Made by a program: the position numbers and the translations under genes. Shown here one piece after another: positions 15,913 through 24,000 of a DNA stretch of 40,689 bases (position 1 is its first letter; each line of letters begins with the position of its first letter). The notes under the pieces were generated by a model. That model searched no databases. It was not told the origin of the DNA and saw nothing but the letters and a program-made list of their open reading frames with translations. The stretch is from contig DGIK01000225.1 of NCBI GenBank assembly GCA_002393195.1, forward strand, positions 23,656-64,344, given 5' to 3'. This DNA is from Bacteroidales bacterium UBA3824 (GTDB lineage Bacteria > Bacteroidota > Bacteroidia > Bacteroidales > UBA3824).

Positions 15913-17694
15913 ATGAAAGAATTTTTGAAAATGACCGGTGCGGTGCTTGCCGGACTGTTCTTATGGGGAATCGTGCAACTGTTCTTCATGTTTATTTGGT
16001 TTGCAATGATGATAGCTGGTTTAGGCAAGTCAGACAGCAAGCAGTCGGTAGCCGTGGAAGACTATTCGGTGTTGCGCGTCAACCTTTGTGATGCCATTGC
16101 CGACCGTTCAAGTACCGACTATGCCAGCATTTACAGCTCGTTTTCGTTTGACAAGGTGCAGAGGTTGGGGCTCAACGATATTGGCCGCTGTATGTACAAG
16201 GCTGCCAACGATGACAAGATTGTGGGTCTGTACATCAATTGTTCCGATTACAACATCGAGGACATTGCCACAGCCGATGCGCTCAGGGAGCTGATTGTTG
16301 AGTTCAAAAAACGTTCGCACAAGCCGGTTTATGCTTTTTCTAATAGCTTCAACAATTTTGATTATTACATTGCCACTGCTTGCGACAGTGTTTATATGAG
16401 GACTTTTGGCGATTTTTCGCTCACAGGTCTATGCTCGCAGTCATTATATTATAAAGGTGCGCTCGATAAGTTTGGCATCGAGCCGCAGGTAATCCGCCAC
16501 GGCAAATTCAAGGCTGCCGTGGAGCCGTACTTGCAGGAGAAGATGTCGGATGCCAACAAGCTTCAGATTACCACCTACCTCACCGACATTTGGAATGTGG
16601 TGGCTAATGCCATCACCGAAGGACGTGGCATAGAGCGTGCCACCATCGACAGGCTTGTAAGTTCGCTCGATTGCTACAGCAACGACAAGCTCTGTATTGA
16701 CGAGCATTTTCTCGACGGCGTGATGTTGGAGAGCGATTTTGATGGCAAGGTGGCTTTTGAAATGGGGTCGGAGAATGAGGACGGCGATCCCAAGTATATC
16801 ACAATTGATAAATACGCCGATTCCATCATCGACGACGACAATATTGCAAGCGAAGTTGCTGTCTTGTATGCCGCCGGTGAGATTGTCAGCGAAGATAATG
16901 GCGAGCAGTGCATCACATCCGATGCTCTTGTGGAAGACATCAAGGCTGTGGCTGCCAATGACAATGTAAAGGCTGTAGTGCTTCGTGTCAATTCGCCTGG
17001 AGGTTCGGCTGTGGAGGCAGAAATCATTTATCAGGAGCTTCTCAAATTGAAGGCACAGAAGCCAATTGTAGTTTCGATGGGCGGCTATGCGGCGTCGGGC
17101 GGCTATTACATCGCCTCTTGTGCCGATAGAATTTTTGCCGAACCCAATACCATCACTGGTTCTATCGGTGTATTTGGTCTGTTGCTCTGTCCGCAAAAAC
17201 TACTCAACAATACTCTTGGCGTCAACGTAGAGACCGTGAAGACGCACGACAAGTCTGACTTTATGTCGGCAATGGAGCCAAAGTCGGCGGCTGAAATCGC
17301 AGTGCTGCAGCGCAGTGTTGAGAATGTTTACGACGTATTTCTCCAGCACGTTGCCGACGGTCGCAATATGACTGTCGCTCAGGTAGATTCGATTGCCCAG
17401 GGACGTGTCTGGACTGGCACAACGGCGTCTAAGATTGGTCTCGTGGACGAACTTGGCGGACTTGATGAGGCTATCCTCTACGCCGCACAGCTCGCTGAAC
17501 TCGAAGATGGCTACAAGGTGAAGGAATATCCCGAAGAAGATTCTGACGACTTTATGAAGATATTGTCGCAGGTTACTGGCGGTGTGGCTCGCGCAGTATA
17601 TGGCAATGATGTCTATGAGCAGCGCAAATTCGTGGAAGCCTTCAAGCATCGCACTGGTGTCCAGGCATTGGCGGTAAAAACAACAATCCAGTAA
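15913..17694 (+). CDS. sppA: signal peptide peptidase SppA (long form)
   Basis: A 593-residue membrane-bound serine protease that breaks down signal peptides left after export. One N-terminal membrane helix (~10-35) is followed by two ClpP-like domains, as in the 67-kDa form. The N-terminal half holds the general-base Lys in GKFKAAVEPY (198-207). The C-terminal half holds the nucleophile Ser395 in GGYAASGGYYIA, with SPGGSAVEAE and TGSIGVFG around it. Length and motif order are normal. It sits between the TlpA-like gene and ilvD, with 24 bases to the latter; I see no functional link with ilvD. Confidence 0.95.
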   Translation: MKEFLKMTGAVLAGLFLWGIVQLFFMFIWFAMMIAGLGKSDSKQSVAVEDYSVLRVNLCDAIADRSSTDYASIYSSFSFDKVQRLGLNDIGRCMYKAANDDKIVGLYINCSDYNIEDIATADALRELIVEFKKRSHKPVYAFSNSFNNFDYYIATACDSVYMRTFGDFSLTGLCSQSLYYKGALDKFGIEPQVIRHGKFKAAVEPYLQEKMSDANKLQITTYLTDIWNVVANAITEGRGIERATIDRLVSSLDCYSNDKLCIDEHFLDGVMLESDFDGKVAFEMGSENEDGDPKYITIDKYADSIIDDDNIASEVAVLYAAGEIVSEDNGEQCITSDALVEDIKAVAANDNVKAVVLRVNSPGGSAVEAEIIYQELLKLKAQKPIVVSMGGYAASGGYYIASCADRIFAEPNTITGSIGVFGLLLCPQKLLNNTLGVNVETVKTHDKSDFMSAMEPKSAAEIAVLQRSVENVYDVFLQHVADGRNMTVAQVDSIAQGRVWTGTTASKIGLVDELGGLDEAILYAAQLAELEDGYKVKEYPEEDSDDFMKILSQVTGGVARAVYGNDVYEQRKFVEAFKHRTGVQALAVKTTIQ

Positions 17695-17718
17695 TTTACG
17701 TTTAATACAAAATATAGA

Positions 17719-19539
17719 ATGGAACTTAAAAGCAAAGTAAATACATCAGGTCGCCTTATGGCGGCGGCGCGTGGACTTTGGCGCGCCAACGGTATGAAGG
17801 AGGAGCATTTTGGCAAGCCGATAATTGCCATTGCCAATTCGTTCACGGAGTTTGTGCCGGGACACGTTCATCTCAATGAGTGCGCCCGCATCGTAAAGGA
17901 AACTGTTGAAAAACTTGGCTGTTTTGCGGCTGAGTTCAATACGATAGCCATCGACGACGGCATCGCAATGGGACACGACGGCATGCTCTACTCCCTCCCG
18001 AGCCGCGAAATCATCGCCGACAGCGTGGAGTACATGTGTCAGGCTCACAAGGCTGACGCCCTCGTCTGCATCTCCAACTGCGACAAGATTACCCCTGGTA
18101 TGCTTATGGCATCGATGAGGCTCAACATTCCCACAATCTTCGTATCGGGTGGCGCAATGGAGGCTGGTCGTTACAACAATGGCAAAATCGACCTCATCGA
18201 CGCGATGATTATGGGCGGCGATAGCAATGTTTCCGAAGAGGAACTCTCCAAGGTGGAGAAGATTGCGTGTCCTACCTGCGGATGTTGTTCGGGTATGTTT
18301 ACCGCCAATTCAATGAACTGTCTCACTGAGGCCCTTGGACTTTCGCTCCCTGGCAACGGCACCATCGTGGCTACTCACGTCAACCGCCGCCGTCTCTTTG
18401 AAGATGCCGGCAAGCGTATCGTGGAGTTGGCTTACCAGTATTACCGCGACAACGATTCGTCGCTCCTGCCCAAGAGCATTGCAACGAAGGCTGCTTTTGT
18501 AAATTCGATGGCTCTCGATATTGCGATGGGCGGCTCTACCAACACCGTGCTTCACCTTTTGGCTGTGGCACAGGAGGCGGGCGTCGATTTTAAGATGAAG
18601 GACATCGACGAACTCAGCCGCCGTGTTTCGTGCATCTGCAAAGTTGCCCCCAACACTCACGACTATCACATCGAGGAAGTAAACCGTGCGGGCGGTGTGC
18701 TCAACATCCTCGGCGAATTGGCGAAGAAAAACCTTCTCGACCTCTCCTGCAAGCGCACCGACGGCCTCACGCTCGGCGAAGCCATCGACAAATATTCTAT
18801 CCTCAAATCCAACATCGACCCTGAGGCTCAGCGCATTTACTCGTCGGCTGCATCGGGCAAGATTGGACTTTTGAAGGTGGCAAGTCAAGACACCCGCTGG
18901 GAATCCCTCGACACCGACCGCGCCAATGGTTGCATCCGCGACATGGAGCACGCCTACACCAAGGACGGCGGCATCGCTGTTCTCTTTGGCAACATTGCCA
19001 AGGATGGTTGCGTAGTGAAGACTGCTGGCGTAAGCGAAAAGATTTTCAAATTCTCCGGCACGGCTAAGGTTTTCGATTCGCAGGATCAGGCAGTTGCAGC
19101 CATTCTCGGCGACAAGGTGAAGGCTGGCGACGTGGTTGTAATCAAGTACGAAGGTCCCAAGGGCGGCCCTGGTATGCAGGAAATGCTCTACCCGACATCA
19201 TACCTCAAATCTAAACATCTCGGCGAAAAATGCGCCCTCATCACTGACGGACGTTTCTCCGGTGGCACATCGGGTCTGTCGGTAGGACACGTAAGCCCCG
19301 AGGCAGCATCGCACGGTGCATTTGCGCTCATCGAGGACGGCGACATCATCGAATTTGACATCCTCGCTCGCAGCGTCAATCTCAAAATCTCCGACGAGGA
19401 ACTCTCCCGCCGCCGCGCCGCCATGGATGCCGACCCCAACGGCTACAAGCCCAAGCGCGACCGTGTAGTCAGCAAGGCTCTCCAACTCTACGCCTCCCAC
19501 GCCGCAAGTGCCGACAAGGGCGCGGTAAGGGTGCTGTAA
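17719..19539 (+). CDS. ilvD: dihydroxy-acid dehydratase
   Basis: Iron-sulfur enzyme that dehydrates 2,3-dihydroxy acids to the 2-keto acids of valine and isoleucine, the step after IlvC. The 606-residue protein is full length: N-terminal [19 protein letters not shown], cluster ligands at C121 ([13 protein letters not shown]) and in CPTCGCCSG (184-192), [10 protein letters not shown] (~80), and C-terminal [15 protein letters not shown] and [12 protein letters not shown]. Unlike in many Bacteroidetes it is not next to ilvB/ilvN or ilvC; it follows sppA by 24 bases. A terminator follows. Confidence 0.97.
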   Translation: MELKSKVNTSGRLMAAARGLWRANGMKEEHFGKPIIAIANSFTEFVPGHVHLNECARIVKETVEKLGCFAAEFNTIAIDDGIAMGHDGMLYSLPSREIIADSVEYMCQAHKADALVCISNCDKITPGMLMASMRLNIPTIFVSGGAMEAGRYNNGKIDLIDAMIMGGDSNVSEEELSKVEKIACPTCGCCSGMFTANSMNCLTEALGLSLPGNGTIVATHVNRRRLFEDAGKRIVELAYQYYRDNDSSLLPKSIATKAAFVNSMALDIAMGGSTNTVLHLLAVAQEAGVDFKMKDIDELSRRVSCICKVAPNTHDYHIEEVNRAGGVLNILGELAKKNLLDLSCKRTDGLTLGEAIDKYSILKSNIDPEAQRIYSSAASGKIGLLKVASQDTRWESLDTDRANGCIRDMEHAYTKDGGIAVLFGNIAKDGCVVKTAGVSEKIFKFSGTAKVFDSQDQAVAAILGDKVKAGDVVVIKYEGPKGGPGMQEMLYPTSYLKSKHLGEKCALITDGRFSGGTSGLSVGHVSPEAASHGAFALIEDGDIIEFDILARSVNLKISDEELSRRRAAMDADPNGYKPKRDRVVSKALQLYASHAASADKGAVRVL

Positions 19540-19563
19540 ATCCTGTATTATCTTCATAAAATT

Positions 19564-19606
19564 AAAATGTCCCTGCCAATTTTTTTGGGGAAGGGGCATT
19601 TTTTTT
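19564..19606 (+). terminator. rho-independent terminator after ilvD
   Basis: AAAATGTCCCTGCC (19564-19577) pairs with GGAAGGGGCATTTT (19589-19602) with one mismatch and a G-T pair, and is followed by more T. It separates ilvD from the accessory island. Confidence 0.75.
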
Positions 19607-19611
19607 GTTTT

Positions 19612-19665
19612 TTTGTATCATATTCCAAAAAATCTCGTTATATTTGCAGTGTGGAGCAATCCGCA
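19612..19665 (+). promoter_or_regulatory. toxin-antitoxin promoter with 5'-end GNRA hairpin
   Basis: TTTG (19612-19615), then TATATTTG (19639-19646). Four bases later, about where transcription should begin, lies the hairpin TGTGGA-GCAA-TCCGCA (19650-19665) with a GNRA tetraloop. A nearly identical promoter and hairpin stands at 20525-20578. The -33 to -7 spacing is 23 bases in both copies, longer than usual. Confidence 0.75.
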
Positions 19666-19698
19666 AAAAGGTTATTATAAATTTAAGAATGAAATAAT

Positions 19699-19962
19699 AT
19701 GACAGCAGTACAGTTAACAGCCGCATTGCACCGTGAGATGAGTTATATTGTGACAGACAGCACAATGATGGAGCGGGCTTTGAAGGCTCTGCGGCAAATA
19801 AGAAAACAGTGGAAGGTAGAATATAAAGAACACCATGAAGGCGATTCTCCTGAACAAATAATCACGAGCCTTAAAGATGGGTTTGAAGGCTTGAGGTTAA
19901 TGAAAGAAGGTAAGTTGCATGCAAGACCAATAGAGGAGTTATTCGATGAGTTACCAGATTAA
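19699..19962 (+). CDS. antitoxin of type II toxin-antitoxin pair
   Basis: An 87-residue protein resembling the Bacteroidales antitoxins paired with RelE/ParE-type toxins: MTAVQLTAALHREMSYIVTD, a helix with basic residues (MMERALKALRQIRKQW), a middle region (SPEQIITSLKDGFEGLRLMK) and an acidic C-terminal end (PIEELFDELPD) that would wrap the toxin. It should neutralise the downstream toxin and probably repress the operon promoter. The toxin start overlaps its end by 17 bases, the normal arrangement for such pairs. The antitoxin subfamily cannot be fixed by eye. Confidence 0.82.
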   Translation: MTAVQLTAALHREMSYIVTDSTMMERALKALRQIRKQWKVEYKEHHEGDSPEQIITSLKDGFEGLRLMKEGKLHARPIEELFDELPD

Positions 19963-20290
19963 GACCATACCGCCTTTTGACAAAGATTTCAAAAGGCTGC
20001 ATAAGCGTTATCGTTCTCTAAAGGATGATTTAAAGCAACTGATGGACGAATTGCAAAAAAATCCGCTCATTGGAAAGGATTTAGGACATGGGGTAAGAAA
20101 AATACGCCTTGCAATTGATTCCAAAGGAGGAGGTAAAAGTGGTGGTGCTCGCGTCATCGCGCATACCGATATTGTTTTGGAAGTTGAGAGCGGCACAATA
20201 TGTTTCCTTGCCATGTATGATAAATCAGACCAAGAGACGATTTCTGATAAGGAGATAAAGAAGTTGTTAAAGGATGCAGGAATCGATTAA
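19946..20290 (+). CDS. RelE/ParE-superfamily toxin
   Basis: A 114-residue toxin of the RelE/ParE fold: YQIKTIPPFDKDFKRLHKRY at the start, a helical hairpin (LKDDLKQLMDELQKNPLIG), the conserved strand region GVRKIRLAIDSKGGGKSGG, ARVIAHTDIV, and C-terminal FLAMYDKSDQETISDKE. RelE-type members cut mRNA in the ribosome and ParE-type members poison gyrase; the Arg/Lys pattern and YDKSDQE ending point to the mRNA-interferase side, but this is not certain. It is translationally coupled to the antitoxin, and a 48-codon ORF follows after 19 bases. Confidence 0.87.
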   Translation: MSYQIKTIPPFDKDFKRLHKRYRSLKDDLKQLMDELQKNPLIGKDLGHGVRKIRLAIDSKGGGKSGGARVIAHTDIVLEVESGTICFLAMYDKSDQETISDKEIKKLLKDAGID

Positions 20291-20309
20291 TTTATAATAT
20301 TAAAAGACC

Positions 20310-20456
20310 ATGTTTTATGTCAGAGTGATAGATACGCGTGGAGCTCGTCCATACGGTAGTATTAGAGTAACAACTCTTTTGAAAGACAAGGATGTTTGGC
20401 CAAAAGTAGATTTAGAAACATTGGAGGAGTATCATAAACACTTGATGTCGAGATAG
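20310..20456 (+). CDS. small ORF of 48 codons downstream of the toxin
   Basis: ATG at 20310 opens a frame of 48 codons ending in TAG at 20456. The product starts MFYVRVIDTRGARPYGSI, continues with KDVWPKVDLETLEEYHKH and ends in MSR. I do not recognise it. It is on the toxin-antitoxin strand, 19 bases after the toxin stop, with codon use similar to its neighbours, so it is probably a third gene of that operon. The alternation of beta-type and charged helical stretches looks like a folded mini-protein rather than random translation, but coding is unproven. Confidence 0.5.
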   Translation: MFYVRVIDTRGARPYGSIRVTTLLKDKDVWPKVDLETLEEYHKHLMSR

Positions 20457-20524
20457 TCTTTGCCCCTTTATTTCTGTACATTAGGAGTTTTTTCCATATT
20501 TTTTCAAAAATTTTTTTTCGTTTT

Positions 20525-20578
20525 TTTGTACCATATTCCAAAACTTTGCGTTATATTTGCAGTGCGGAGCGATCCGCA
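20525..20578 (+). promoter_or_regulatory. promoter of first caspase gene with 5'-end GNRA hairpin
   Basis: TTTG (20525-20528) and TATATTTG (20552-20559), then TGCGGA-GCGA-TCCGCA (20563-20578), a hairpin with a GNRA tetraloop at the predicted transcript start. It is a close copy of the toxin-antitoxin promoter at 19612-19665. One stem pair and one loop base differ (T-G versus C-G, GCAA versus GCGA), and both changes keep the hairpin. Confidence 0.75.
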
Positions 20579-20601
20579 AAAAGACATAGTTAAAATTATT
20601 G

Positions 20602-20781
20602 TTTAATCTTAACGCCTGATTCTTCTATTCTGAAATCTGGAAAATTTTAAGCAGCGAAGAATTTGTGCGAGTAAGTTTATACTGTATTGGTGTAAACTTT
20701 ATCGTGCTTGTTATGCTGCAAGGTATTCCAGAACCTCAGAATGATAATAAGTCATGATAGGGTTTATGCCATTTTTGTTTT
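20602..20781 (+). ncRNA. structured leader RNA, copy 1 (putative two-state attenuator)
   Basis: A 180-nt leader between the promoter and the first caspase gene, related to the block at 22336-22515. Fold A: P1 ATTCTGA 20627-20633/20736-20742; P2 TCTGGAA 20636-20642/20726-20732; P3 GCAGC 20651-20655/20715-20719; P4 AAGTTTATAC 20673-20682/20690-20699. Fold B: P0 ATTCTTC 20619-20625/20656-20662, extended by CGC 20613-20615/GCG 20667-20669, plus helix T of 18 contiguous pairs (five of them G-U), 20689-20706/20753-20770, capped by AGGT/ACCT (20721-20724/20733-20736) and followed by ATTTTTGTTTT. T uses the 3' strand of P4, and P0 encloses the 5' strands of P1-P3, so A and B exclude each other. I do not know this as a named RNA family. 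Confidence 0.72.
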
Positions 20782-20831
20782 CATGGCTTTGAGAAGATGC
20801 GGGAGTCGTTAAATGTTTTGATGACAAAGAC

Positions 20832-22313
20832 ATGAAAAAGACTCTGATGTTTGTTGTACTGTTGCTCCTTGTGTACACAGTAAATGTGATGGGACAAGAC
20901 CAAACTTTTTTTGATTATAAGGCTAAAGCCGAAAATGGGGATGGATATGCTCAAGGACAGGTGTCGTGTGCATATTTTTTTGGCAATTGGGGCGTGACAA
21001 AAAATCCATCAGAAGCATTCCGTTGGGCGTTGAAATCAGACATGACGCACGATGAGTTTGGAGAATACATGTTGGGATTGTGCTATTTTAATGCTGTTGG
21101 AACAAGTCGGGACTATTATAAGGCAGCGAGTCAATTTGAAAAATCTTTTCAACATAGGGAAAGGGGCGCAGGAGCTGCATATTACTTGGCGTATTGTTAT
21201 TATTATGGAATGGGCAAAAACAAGGATATGAACAAGGCATTGTACTATTTTGAGAAGTCGATAGAATATGGTGAATTAGGAGGACAATCTGCAGTAGATG
21301 ATGCTCGTGCAAAAATTCAAGAGCTTAAAGCGTCTGTCAACCAACCCAGTAATAATAAAGTTACTTTCGATTTGCTTTCGTCAACTTCTTCTCCTTCAGT
21401 TTCATACGACTTGCGTGTTGGAATTAAATCATCGTCGCGTATTACGTTGTGCAACGTATATGTTAATGAAACCTTGACACGAGGCATTAGCACCACAACT
21501 AATGATGGCTATGATTTTGTAATAAGTAAAAATGTTTTACTGCAAAATGGGTCAAACATGATAAGAGTTGAAGTGTCAAATACTTCAGGTGTTTCATCAA
21601 AAGAATTTTATGTAACCGTGTCGGGCGGTAATAATTATAACAATAATTATTCTTCACAGGGTAAACGAGTAGCCTTGGTAATTGGCAATTCAAATTATCC
21701 AAATTCGCCATTGAAAAATCCTGTGAACGATGCCACAGACATGGCGACAGAATTAAGGGTTTTGGGGTTTGATGTTACGTTGAAAACAGACTTGTCTTTC
21801 AGTAGTTTTGAAAGTACGTTGCAAAACTTTCAAAATAAAGCAAACAATGCAGAAGTCGCCTTGTTGTATTACGCAGGTCATGGCATGGAAATAGGAGGAA
21901 GAAATTACTTAATTCCTGTGGATGCTCCGCTTGGTATGGGCGACCAACTCAAATACAAAAGTGTTGATGCCAATTATGCTTTGGATATAATTTCGGGGGC
22001 AGACAAGAAAATAATCATACTTGACGCTTGCCGTAACAAACCTGGTAGCCGTGCGGTCAATGACGGAGGGCTTGCCCCGATGTCGGCTACCAATGCTTGT
22101 TTCGCATATTCTACAAGCCCAGGCAAGACTGCACCTGATGGATATGGAAGAAACAGCCCTTACACGAGCTCGTTGCTACAAGTAATGGGCGAGCGAGGAC
22201 TGACATTGCACCAATTATTCCAAAAAGTTGCAAGGATTGTAACAGCAAAGAATAGTGGACAAATTCCTTGGTTTTCAAGTTCAATGGTTGACGATGTAAT
22301 ACTTAATAGGTAA
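20832..22313 (+). CDS. secreted Sel1-repeat caspase-family protease (copy 1)
   Basis: A 493-residue exported cysteine protease of family C14 (metacaspase-like). Signal peptide to about residue 22 (MKKTLMFVVLLLLVYTVNVMG). Residues ~28-160 are degenerate Sel1-type repeats (EYMLGLCYFNAVG, AAYYLAYCYYYGMG). Residues ~175-270 form a beta domain (SYDLRVGIKSSSRITLCNVY). The caspase domain starts at ~277 (KRVALVIGNSNYPN, PVNDATDMATELRVLGFDV). The catalytic dyad is intact: His350 in YYAGHGME and Cys400 in LDACRNKP. Family members usually cut after Arg or Lys. It has its own promoter and structured leader; an equal protein follows 246 bases downstream. Confidence 0.93.
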   Translation: MKKTLMFVVLLLLVYTVNVMGQDQTFFDYKAKAENGDGYAQGQVSCAYFFGNWGVTKNPSEAFRWALKSDMTHDEFGEYMLGLCYFNAVGTSRDYYKAASQFEKSFQHRERGAGAAYYLAYCYYYGMGKNKDMNKALYYFEKSIEYGELGGQSAVDDARAKIQELKASVNQPSNNKVTFDLLSSTSSPSVSYDLRVGIKSSSRITLCNVYVNETLTRGISTTTNDGYDFVISKNVLLQNGSNMIRVEVSNTSGVSSKEFYVTVSGGNNYNNNYSSQGKRVALVIGNSNYPNSPLKNPVNDATDMATELRVLGFDVTLKTDLSFSSFESTLQNFQNKANNAEVALLYYAGHGMEIGGRNYLIPVDAPLGMGDQLKYKSVDANYALDIISGADKKIIILDACRNKPGSRAVNDGGLAPMSATNACFAYSTSPGKTAPDGYGRNSPYTSSLLQVMGERGLTLHQLFQKVARIVTAKNSGQIPWFSSSMVDDVILNR

Positions 22314-22335
22314 AGGAATGTAACATATAAATATA

Positions 22336-22515
22336 TTTAATCTTAACGCACGATTCTCTCGTTCTGAAATCTGGAAAATTTTGCAGCTGAGAATCAACGC
22401 GGTAGGTTCACGCTTCAATCATTTGGCGTGAACCGTATCGTGCTGATTATGCTGCAATGGCTTTCCAGAGCCTCAGAACGGTAATAAAGCATTGATACGG
22501 TCTCACGCCTTTTTT
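22336..22515 (+). ncRNA. structured leader RNA, copy 2 (putative two-state attenuator)
   Basis: Second copy of the leader, ahead of the second caspase gene. Fold A: P1 CGTTCTGA 22360-22367/22473-22480; P2 TCTGGAAA 22370-22377/22462-22469; P3 TTGCAGC 22381-22387/22451-22457; P4 GGTTCACGC 22405-22413/22426-22434. Fold B: P0 GATTCTC 22352-22358/22389-22395 plus CGC 22347-22349/GCG 22398-22400, and helix T of 20 pairs with two single-base bulges, 22425-22444/22488-22509, capped by GGCT/AGCC (22459-22462/22469-22472) and followed directly by six T. Relative to copy 1, P4 has three compensatory pair changes (A-T to G-C, T-A to C-G, A-T to G-C) and one G-U to G-C type change. Its promoter is not clear; read-through from copy 1 is possible. 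Confidence 0.72.
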
Positions 22516-22559
22516 CATGGCTTTTGTAGAATCGGGTGGAAGTAAAAACAACAAAAATC

Positions 22560-23996
22560 ATGAAAAAGATAATCGCATTATTGATAGTTTCTCTTGTATT
22601 GACTCTAAATGTATTTGGGCAATACAATGAAGCCGAATTTGCTAATTTTATGAAACAGGCACAGGCAGGTGATGTCCGCGCCCAAAATCAAGTGGGTATC
22701 TGTTATTATAATGGATGGGGTTGCAGACTTGATTATGTGCAAGCTGTCAAGTGGTTGAGCAAATCTGCGGAACAAGGCAACAAACACGCACAGAATACGC
22801 TGGGATTGTGCTATTTGAATGGTCAGGGAGTTGGCAAAAATCCTTACGTGGCTGTAAGTTGGTTTACCAAATCTGCAAATCAAGGTCATGCCAAGGCGCA
22901 AAGCAACTTAGCCAATTGTTATCGAAACGGTTGGGGCGTCGACAAAAACATTTCCATTGCAATCGAATGGTATAAAAAGGCGGCCGCTCAAGGTCATGAA
23001 AAAGCGAAACAAAGACTTGCAGAGCTTGGTGGTAGTATCGATGATATTTCAACAACAATGACATTGCTTTCGTCTGCATATTCTTCTACAACATCTTACG
23101 ATATGCGCGTAGGCGTAAAATCGCCTTCGCATATTACTAATTATTCAGTATTCATTAATGGAAGTTTGATTAGAGGTATAGGTGTTGTCAACAATAATGG
23201 ATTTGATATAGAAATCAATAAAAATGTAACTCTGCAAAATGGCAACAACACAATTAGATTGGAAATTGTCAATCAATCTGGCACTGCGCACCAAGAATTT
23301 GATGTGTATGTAGAGGGTGGCAATTACAACAACACTTCCACCGAAAAACGTGTTGCCCTTGTGATAGGAAACTCCAATTACAAAAATGCACCTTTGAGAA
23401 ATCCCGTAAACGATGCGACCGATATTGCAGCAAAGTTGAAAATTTTGGGCTTTGACGTTACGCTAAAAGTAGATTTGACACATAGCGGTTTTGAGTCCAC
23501 CCTAAAAAATTTCAAATACAAGGCTTCTGGCAGCGATATTGCGCTTCTTTATTACGCGGGGCACGGAATGGAAATCGACGGCTTCAACTACCTTATACCC
23601 ACGGACGCCCCAATTGACGACGATGAGCAGTTGAAATATAAAAGTGTCAACGCCAACTTTGCATTGGATGTGATTTCTGGAGCGAAAAAGAAAATCATTA
23701 TTCTTGATGCTTGCCGCAACAACCCTTCCTCTCGTAGTGTGATGCACGGTGGACTCGGTGTGATGTCGGCTACAAACGCTTTTTTCGCATACTCCACCAG
23801 CCCCGGCAAAACAGCATCAGATGGCAATGGCAGAAATAGCCCTTATACAACAGCGTTGTTGCAAGCATTGGATATAAAGAATCAGACCTTGCCTCAACTT
23901 TTTCAGAAAGTTTCACAGATTGTAACTGCCAAAAATCATTTGCAGATACCTTGGACTTCCAGCTCCTTGGTAGAAGATGTAATTCTTAATAAGTAG
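22560..23996 (+). CDS. secreted Sel1-repeat caspase-family protease (copy 2)
   Basis: A 478-residue paralogue of the preceding protease. The ATG at 22560 gives the signal peptide MKKIIALLIVSLVLTLNVFG; an in-frame ATG eight codons upstream is less fitting. It has three good Sel1 repeats (~28-150: AQNQVGICYYNGWG, AQNTLGLCYLNGQGV, AQSNLANCYRNGWGV), a beta domain (SYDMRVGVKSPSHITNYSVF) and a caspase domain (KRVALVIGNSNYKN) with intact His335 (YYAGHGME) and Cys385 (LDACRNNP). The two proteins keep the same order of domains and many identical motifs; the Sel1 part differs most. The papain-family gene starts four bases after its stop, so the two are surely co-transcribed. Confidence 0.93.
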   Translation: MKKIIALLIVSLVLTLNVFGQYNEAEFANFMKQAQAGDVRAQNQVGICYYNGWGCRLDYVQAVKWLSKSAEQGNKHAQNTLGLCYLNGQGVGKNPYVAVSWFTKSANQGHAKAQSNLANCYRNGWGVDKNISIAIEWYKKAAAQGHEKAKQRLAELGGSIDDISTTMTLLSSAYSSTTSYDMRVGVKSPSHITNYSVFINGSLIRGIGVVNNNGFDIEINKNVTLQNGNNTIRLEIVNQSGTAHQEFDVYVEGGNYNNTSTEKRVALVIGNSNYKNAPLRNPVNDATDIAAKLKILGFDVTLKVDLTHSGFESTLKNFKYKASGSDIALLYYAGHGMEIDGFNYLIPTDAPIDDDEQLKYKSVNANFALDVISGAKKKIIILDACRNNPSSRSVMHGGLGVMSATNAFFAYSTSPGKTASDGNGRNSPYTTALLQALDIKNQTLPQLFQKVSQIVTAKNHLQIPWTSSSLVEDVILNK

Positions 23997-24000
23997 CACT

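Noticed and set aside
20714..20755. Possible leader peptide in the first structured leader (ATGCTGCAAGG..., 14 codons) with a counterpart ATGCTGCAATGG at 22450
   Set aside because: The two copies differ by a one-base insertion right after the fifth Leu/Gln codons, so the frames diverge at once and stop at different places. The bases are explained by helices P3, P2 and P1.
20602..20781. 6S RNA or retron-type non-coding RNA as identity for the structured leaders
   Set aside because: The long interrupted hairpin recalls 6S RNA, but there are two adjacent copies each in front of a paralogous gene, with an alternative terminator helix. No reverse transcriptase is present for a retron.
20782..22632. 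Short upstream frames starting at the shared CATGGCTTT after each leader
   Set aside because: They encode 9 and 38 unrelated residues, are not conserved between the copies, and the second overlaps the caspase gene out of frame.
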